Part shown: positions 61,001 to 64,000 of the stretch, piece after piece | How the letters are laid out: each line of letters starts with the position of its first letter | How positions within the stretch are numbered: position 1 is the stretch's first letter | Assembly: GCA_964023205.1 (NCBI GenBank) | Contig: OZ026843.1 | Coordinates: forward strand, 2,403,029 to 2,467,028 | Source: Lutraria lutraria | Lineage: Eukaryota > Mollusca > Bivalvia > Venerida > Mactridae | Length of the DNA stretch: 64,000 nt | Direction: 5' to 3' | The notes under the pieces: model-generated | The model's input: only the letters and a program-made list of their open reading frames with translations | Database searches by the model: none | What the model was told of the DNA's origin: nothing | Translations under genes and position numbers: made by a program

Positions 61001-61504
61001 TTTGTACTGCTAAATGTTAACATATTATGTCATATTTAACCATATGACCCCTTTTCTTTTATCTATAGGAATAACCCTTTGGAACTTGGCAAGACGATGA
61101 AAATAAGTGAAATAAACAGAATTGTATAATTAGTCGACGAAATGTTTTTAGAGTTATAGGTTATAGTTGGTTTTGATTCCGCCAAGATCCGGTTTTCTGT
61201 TTACCTATTTTTTTATCATTTTCACTCACCGTGATTACGTTAACTTCTTGAACTTTGACCTTATCTCAAAATATTTTTATTTAAAGTCTCAAAAAACATC
61301 TGTGTAAGCCGTTAATGAACTCACCGGAGTCAAAGCTAGTAAAGTTAATATTTATTTATTTTTCAATTTTACCTTCAATATCCCAATCTCGGTTATATCT
61401 GTATGTGTGTAATCATTGATGTTGATGGCCGAAAATGGATTTGGTAAAAAACCAAAGCATGTTCCAAGACACGATACTAACACAACAAGTTTCATCGGCT
61501 CCAT
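49099..61504 (-). CDS. VWA7-like secreted protein with von Willebrand factor A domain, N-terminal part
   Basis: Exons, minus strand: 61373-61504 (ATG at 61504), 59914-60031, 59263-59385, 56751-56924, 56353-56416, 55870-55967, 55109-55300, 51200-51412, 50346-50450, 49131-49298. All junctions are GT-AG and in phase, giving about 462 residues. Residues 1-20 (MEPMKLVVLVSCLGTCFGFL) are a signal peptide. Then come THTDITEIGILK, matching THQDLTEEAAL of human VWA7, the conserved helical region with FYSNTNWVE (FYSHSNWVE in human), NFLTSGY, and GKCSHGG...GGINKDS. The VWA domain starts near residue 323 (KSLVFVIDTTGSMG at 324-336, a DxTxS-type metal site) and reaches FVFTDATPKDPQ and FLVTGTCTR. After exon 10 (LRDG) a donor GTAAGA follows; read-through stops after ten codons at 49099. 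The C-terminal half expected from the ~890-residue human protein was not found. VWA7 function is poorly known; it is presumed extracellular. Confidence 0.88.
51716..52715 (+). pseudogene. Non-LTR retrotransposon (LINE) 3' ORF remnant in a VWA7-like intron
   Basis: Plus-strand frames, broken by several stops and shifts, read in order: KHRLELFDKLISPILCYGCE, then an NDFIYGLLGRYSLINTSYIR-like segment, NKKSWAVSIRDLL, FKQRFHDINLQTWN, FRIALTKLIVSSHNLNIESG, and LRTCQYCNLIEDEYHFILEC. This is the region C-terminal to the reverse transcriptase in many mollusc LINEs, ending in a CxxC...H...C zinc-knuckle-like motif. The reverse transcriptase core is absent (5' truncation, typical of LINEs). It lies antisense to the host gene in the 3.7-kb intron between the exons at 51200-51412 and 55109-55300. 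Confidence 0.75.
53887..53902 (+). repeat. Run of 16 G
   Basis: An uninterrupted G16 tract in very AT-rich DNA, followed by CACCCTGCACGAGCCC. It lies in the large VWA7-like intron, whose remainder (about 52720-55100) has no recognisable feature. On the transcribed minus strand it is C16. A G10 tract is also present at about 30987-30996. Confidence 0.9.
59073..59148. repeat. Near-perfect 23-bp inverted repeat (hairpin) in a VWA7-like intron
   Basis: The left arm 59073-59095 (TCTCTACCCAAAGTTGTCGT plus TCC) and right arm 59126-59148 (GGAACGACAACTCTGGGTAG plus AGA) pair over 22 of 23 positions across a 30-bp loop. It lies 115 bp downstream (minus strand) of the exon 3 donor. It could be a small snap-back or MITE relic, or a hairpin RNA source. 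Confidence 0.8.
60628..60885 (-). mobile_element. tRNA-headed SINE, family B copy, reverse, in VWA7-like intron 1
   Basis: On the minus strand the head CCCGCCCGGTTATCTTAGTA is followed by GTTAGAGCC (box A). Box B lies in GTGAGTTCGAACCAAATTTG. The body ends ATGTTGAAAATGGCGTTAAA at about 60633. This matches the 27108-27402 copy, apart from the lost CAAA tail. Confidence 0.7.
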
Positions 61505-62862
61505 TTTGAAATTAAATGTCTCTTGTAAGTTATATGAATTGTTGTTCTTATCTTCGAGATCACGTCATTAGAAGATAAGAAATCGGAATATTATTGTGCA
61601 CGGTAAGGGAGGTAAATGCTTCAAGTACATGTATTTGACTTCGTACGAGTTGTGCCCCTTTGAAACAAAAAGTTCGATTTTGAAGATTAGTGTGAGGGAT
61701 ATTTATCCTTGTTTAACGGCCCATTCGACAGACACGGTTATTTTAGGGCCGCCCAGAAATAGTGGAAGAACCAAACATATACTTCCTTACGCATATTTTG
61801 AAATTCAGTTCTTCTATAGTGCCCGATGTAACACATGACCCGACTTCTATTAATACAAGCTTATTCAAACAAAGGCAATTCAGAGCCATGTAATCAATAC
61901 AAGCTTGTCACTGTGAATTATGTATCAGAAGAGTATGATAGTGTTAAACCAAAGGTATGCTGTTATATTCTGCTGGCAGTTAATTGATACACCTAGTTCT
62001 ATGGGACCAAATAAAGAATTTTATACTTAATTCAGGTATGGGAAGTACAAATTAAATGTACATCATATGGAGCAATACAAACACAGAGACAACATCAAGA
62101 ACAATTAAGCCATTTCAACAGAAGCAAGAATATTGGGGACCAATTTAATTCGTATTTACTCGGACATAAATTAAAAATTTTTCATGTTTGTCCTTGTTAG
62201 AAATTTTATCAAGGGCCATCACTAATGTTTTCCCATATAATGTTAGGGAAATAGTATATAATTCATCATGAAATGTTTATTAAATGAATTTGTATGTTAT
62301 CATAATTTATGTGTATTAACCATTCTGAGCAACCATTTGATGACTGACAGAAGTGCAGCACCACTGTTGTCAGGTGTGAAATATTATTTAACTCCAATTT
62401 TTTAGAAACTGGACAGCCATCTCGTGCTGTAACTGCAAGTCTTGACTTTTACCATTTATTTCCAGCAAAGACTGAATCTTCTGGTGTCTGGTGATGAAAT
62501 ATATTCAGTTCCGCAAAATGTTGTTTCTTGTTTAACTAAAATCTACCATGCATTAATTAACTCATAGATTATTTTCTACATCATTTGACATGTATTGCGA
62601 GTGGTGCCAACACTGATCTGTTCATCGCCTCATCCAGATCTATCCACCTATGAAGCTTCATGTTGTTACCTCTTACAAGCTAAATTGAATTTTTTGCATG
62701 ACGCAGACTCGCAGTGATCACAATAGCTTGACTATTTCTTCAAAAAACAGACCAACTAAAATTCAGGAGTTTTCACATTAAGTCAACATCATAGTAACTT
62801 GATTCTCAATGTATTTGCAACAAGATGATAGTGTTGAACAAAGAATGATTTTTTATATTTTT
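61505..62862. other. Intergenic region between the VWA7-like gene start and RPS25
   Basis: It should contain the VWA7-like promoter (right of 61504). No strong TATA box is seen; CATATAACTT about 25-35 bp upstream of the ATG is weak. A scrap of the family D SINE lies at about 61715-61765. The remainder up to the RPS25 3' end shows nothing recognisable. Confidence 0.45.
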
Positions 62863-62868
62863 TTTATT
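62863..62868 (-). terminator. Poly(A) signal AATAAA of RPS25
   Basis: AATAAA on the minus strand, 20 nt beyond the RPS25 stop codon, followed by a T-poor stretch. A very short 3' UTR of about 40-50 nt is usual for ribosomal protein genes. Confidence 0.7.
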
Positions 62869-62888
62869 GACAATTTGTACAAAGCATA

Positions 62889-63910
62889 TCACTCATCTTC
62901 GCCCTTGGTTGCTCTGGTGAAGATCAACTGTGAGCTATGTTTTGACACAAGCTTGATCAATCCTGCAAGTAGAAAAAAAAATACAAATATCCACAAAATT
63001 TTACACCTTGGAATTTGCCATTAATTATTTGTATGGTATGAAATGCCATTTCATTCATTTAAATGCGACTATAGGTTCTTCAATGTATACAAAATCTAGG
63101 AATAAAATGTTAACTTTAAAAATCATTACAAAAATTACATTCATTACACTAATTTGACTGAAATAAAACAATGGCTCTTATTCTGGAAGCTTGCAACAAA
63201 CATCTTTTCTAAGAGTAATCCTACCTTTAGTATGCAACTCTCGGAGACCTTTAGTGGCTAGTGATCCACGGACCTTCAGTCTTTCAGATACTACTGAGGG
63301 AGTGATAAGTTTATAGTTGGGTACTTCTTTGTACAATTTTTCGTAGGTACCTTTGTCAAACAAGACCAAGTTGTTCAACTTGTCACGGACTTTTCCCTTA
63401 GACCACTTCTGCAATTTGAAAAAGTACACCAATATTTAATAAATGAATATAAACTAGAAAAACAACTTAAACCATGCAGAATAGTCAAAGAGATACACGA
63501 TTCCTGTTTGTTTTTTCCAATTGAGTGCAACTTTATTTAATTTATAATATTCCCAAGCTGAAACACATGACTTATCTTCATTGTCTAATGCACTACAATA
63601 GAAATCTACATATTCGTAACTGGGTACAGGCAAATCAATCGGTACATTAATCCAGAACAATTAAATTAGTGAACATACACATTACAAGAGACAAAAACCA
63701 AAATGGCAATCAAGGAGGAATCTAAATAAAACTTGTTTAACTGTGTAGTATTATGACAGCAAAGCAGTTAGAGGACATGATTCAATGTCTGTAAGATAAT
63801 ATGCACACTGTACATACCTTTTTTTTGGCCTTGCCACCACCTTCCTTCTTAGCCTTACCAGGCTGAGCCTTTCCTTTAGCACCTCCCTTCGGATCAGGCT
63901 TTTTAGCTCC
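62889..63910 (-). CDS. RPS25: 40S ribosomal protein S25 (eS25), last three coding exons; 5' end outside window
   Basis: Exons, minus strand: 63818-63910, 63225-63408 and 62889-62962 (stop TGA at 62891-62889), with canonical splice sites and phases 0 and 1. The first visible exon encodes a Lys/Gly-rich N-terminal tail ending GGGKAKKK. The second begins [20 protein letters not shown] and continues [20 protein letters not shown], nearly identical to human eS25. The third reads [20 protein letters not shown] plus EDE. eS25 sits on the head of the small ribosomal subunit near the E site and is needed by several viral IRESs. The initiator exon lies right of 64000. An open frame in the intron at about 63454-63660 has no support as an exon. 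Confidence 0.95.
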
Positions 63911-64000
63911 CTATAAGTTTACATATGAAATTATTTTAAACAGCAAGGAGATAAATAATTGACAACAGAAATATAGCTCTAATCACCAAGATGATTAAAC

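Noticed and set aside
63454..63660. 68-codon frame in the RPS25 intron
   Set aside because: It starts [18 protein letters not shown] and looks protein-like, but has no homology I recognise and no splice sites that keep RPS25 in frame. The conserved eS25 exons join perfectly without it.

Overview
The window looks like nuclear DNA from a marine mollusc, most likely a bivalve. It is very AT-rich. Its genes are split into many small exons with GT-AG introns. The spacers and introns are full of repeat types known from bivalves: tRNA-headed SINEs, pogo/Tigger-type MITEs, and 'pearl'-like dispersed elements built around ~160-bp tandem repeats. All gene models below were assembled by hand from reading frame, splice-site and phase agreement, plus recognisable protein families. 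None has transcript support here.

Layout. (1) 1041-20293, minus strand: the 5' part of a BIN1/amphiphysin-family N-BAR gene. Exons 1-3 are visible, and an 18.6-kb first intron separates exons 1 and 2. That intron holds several SINEs and MITEs, a 948-bp Tigger-like element, a 1.77-kb pearl-like array, and a 2.18-kb element with long inverted arms made of tandem repeats, flanked by a 9-bp direct repeat (Mutator-like or foldback-like). (2) 20294-21927: divergent upstream spacer. (3) 21928-38652, plus strand: complete PHF14 (PHD finger protein 14), 23 coding exons, 882 codons plus stop, reading frame intact throughout. (4) 38653-40898: convergent 3' ends with a 162-bp-period repeat element. (5) 40899-44647, minus strand: a four-exon gene for a secreted protein with a Cys motif, an Asp run and a long Lys/Arg-rich tail, with a clear TATA box; it may be a shell-matrix protein. 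(6) 49099-61504, minus strand: a VWA7-like secreted von Willebrand A protein, ten coding exons found. It stops just after the VWA domain, and the usual C-terminal half was not found. (7) 62889-63910, minus strand: RPS25, last three coding exons; the first lies beyond the window.

The genes have unrelated jobs (membrane curvature, chromatin reading, secreted matrix, extracellular VWA protein, ribosome), so this is ordinary gene neighbourhood and not a functional cluster. The most interesting items are the inverted-arm transposon with its own internal reading frame, the charge-segregated secreted protein, the apparently shortened VWA7 gene, and the duplicated 5' splice-site cassettes in two PHF14 introns. 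Three separate repeat families also share an internal period of 160-164 bp.
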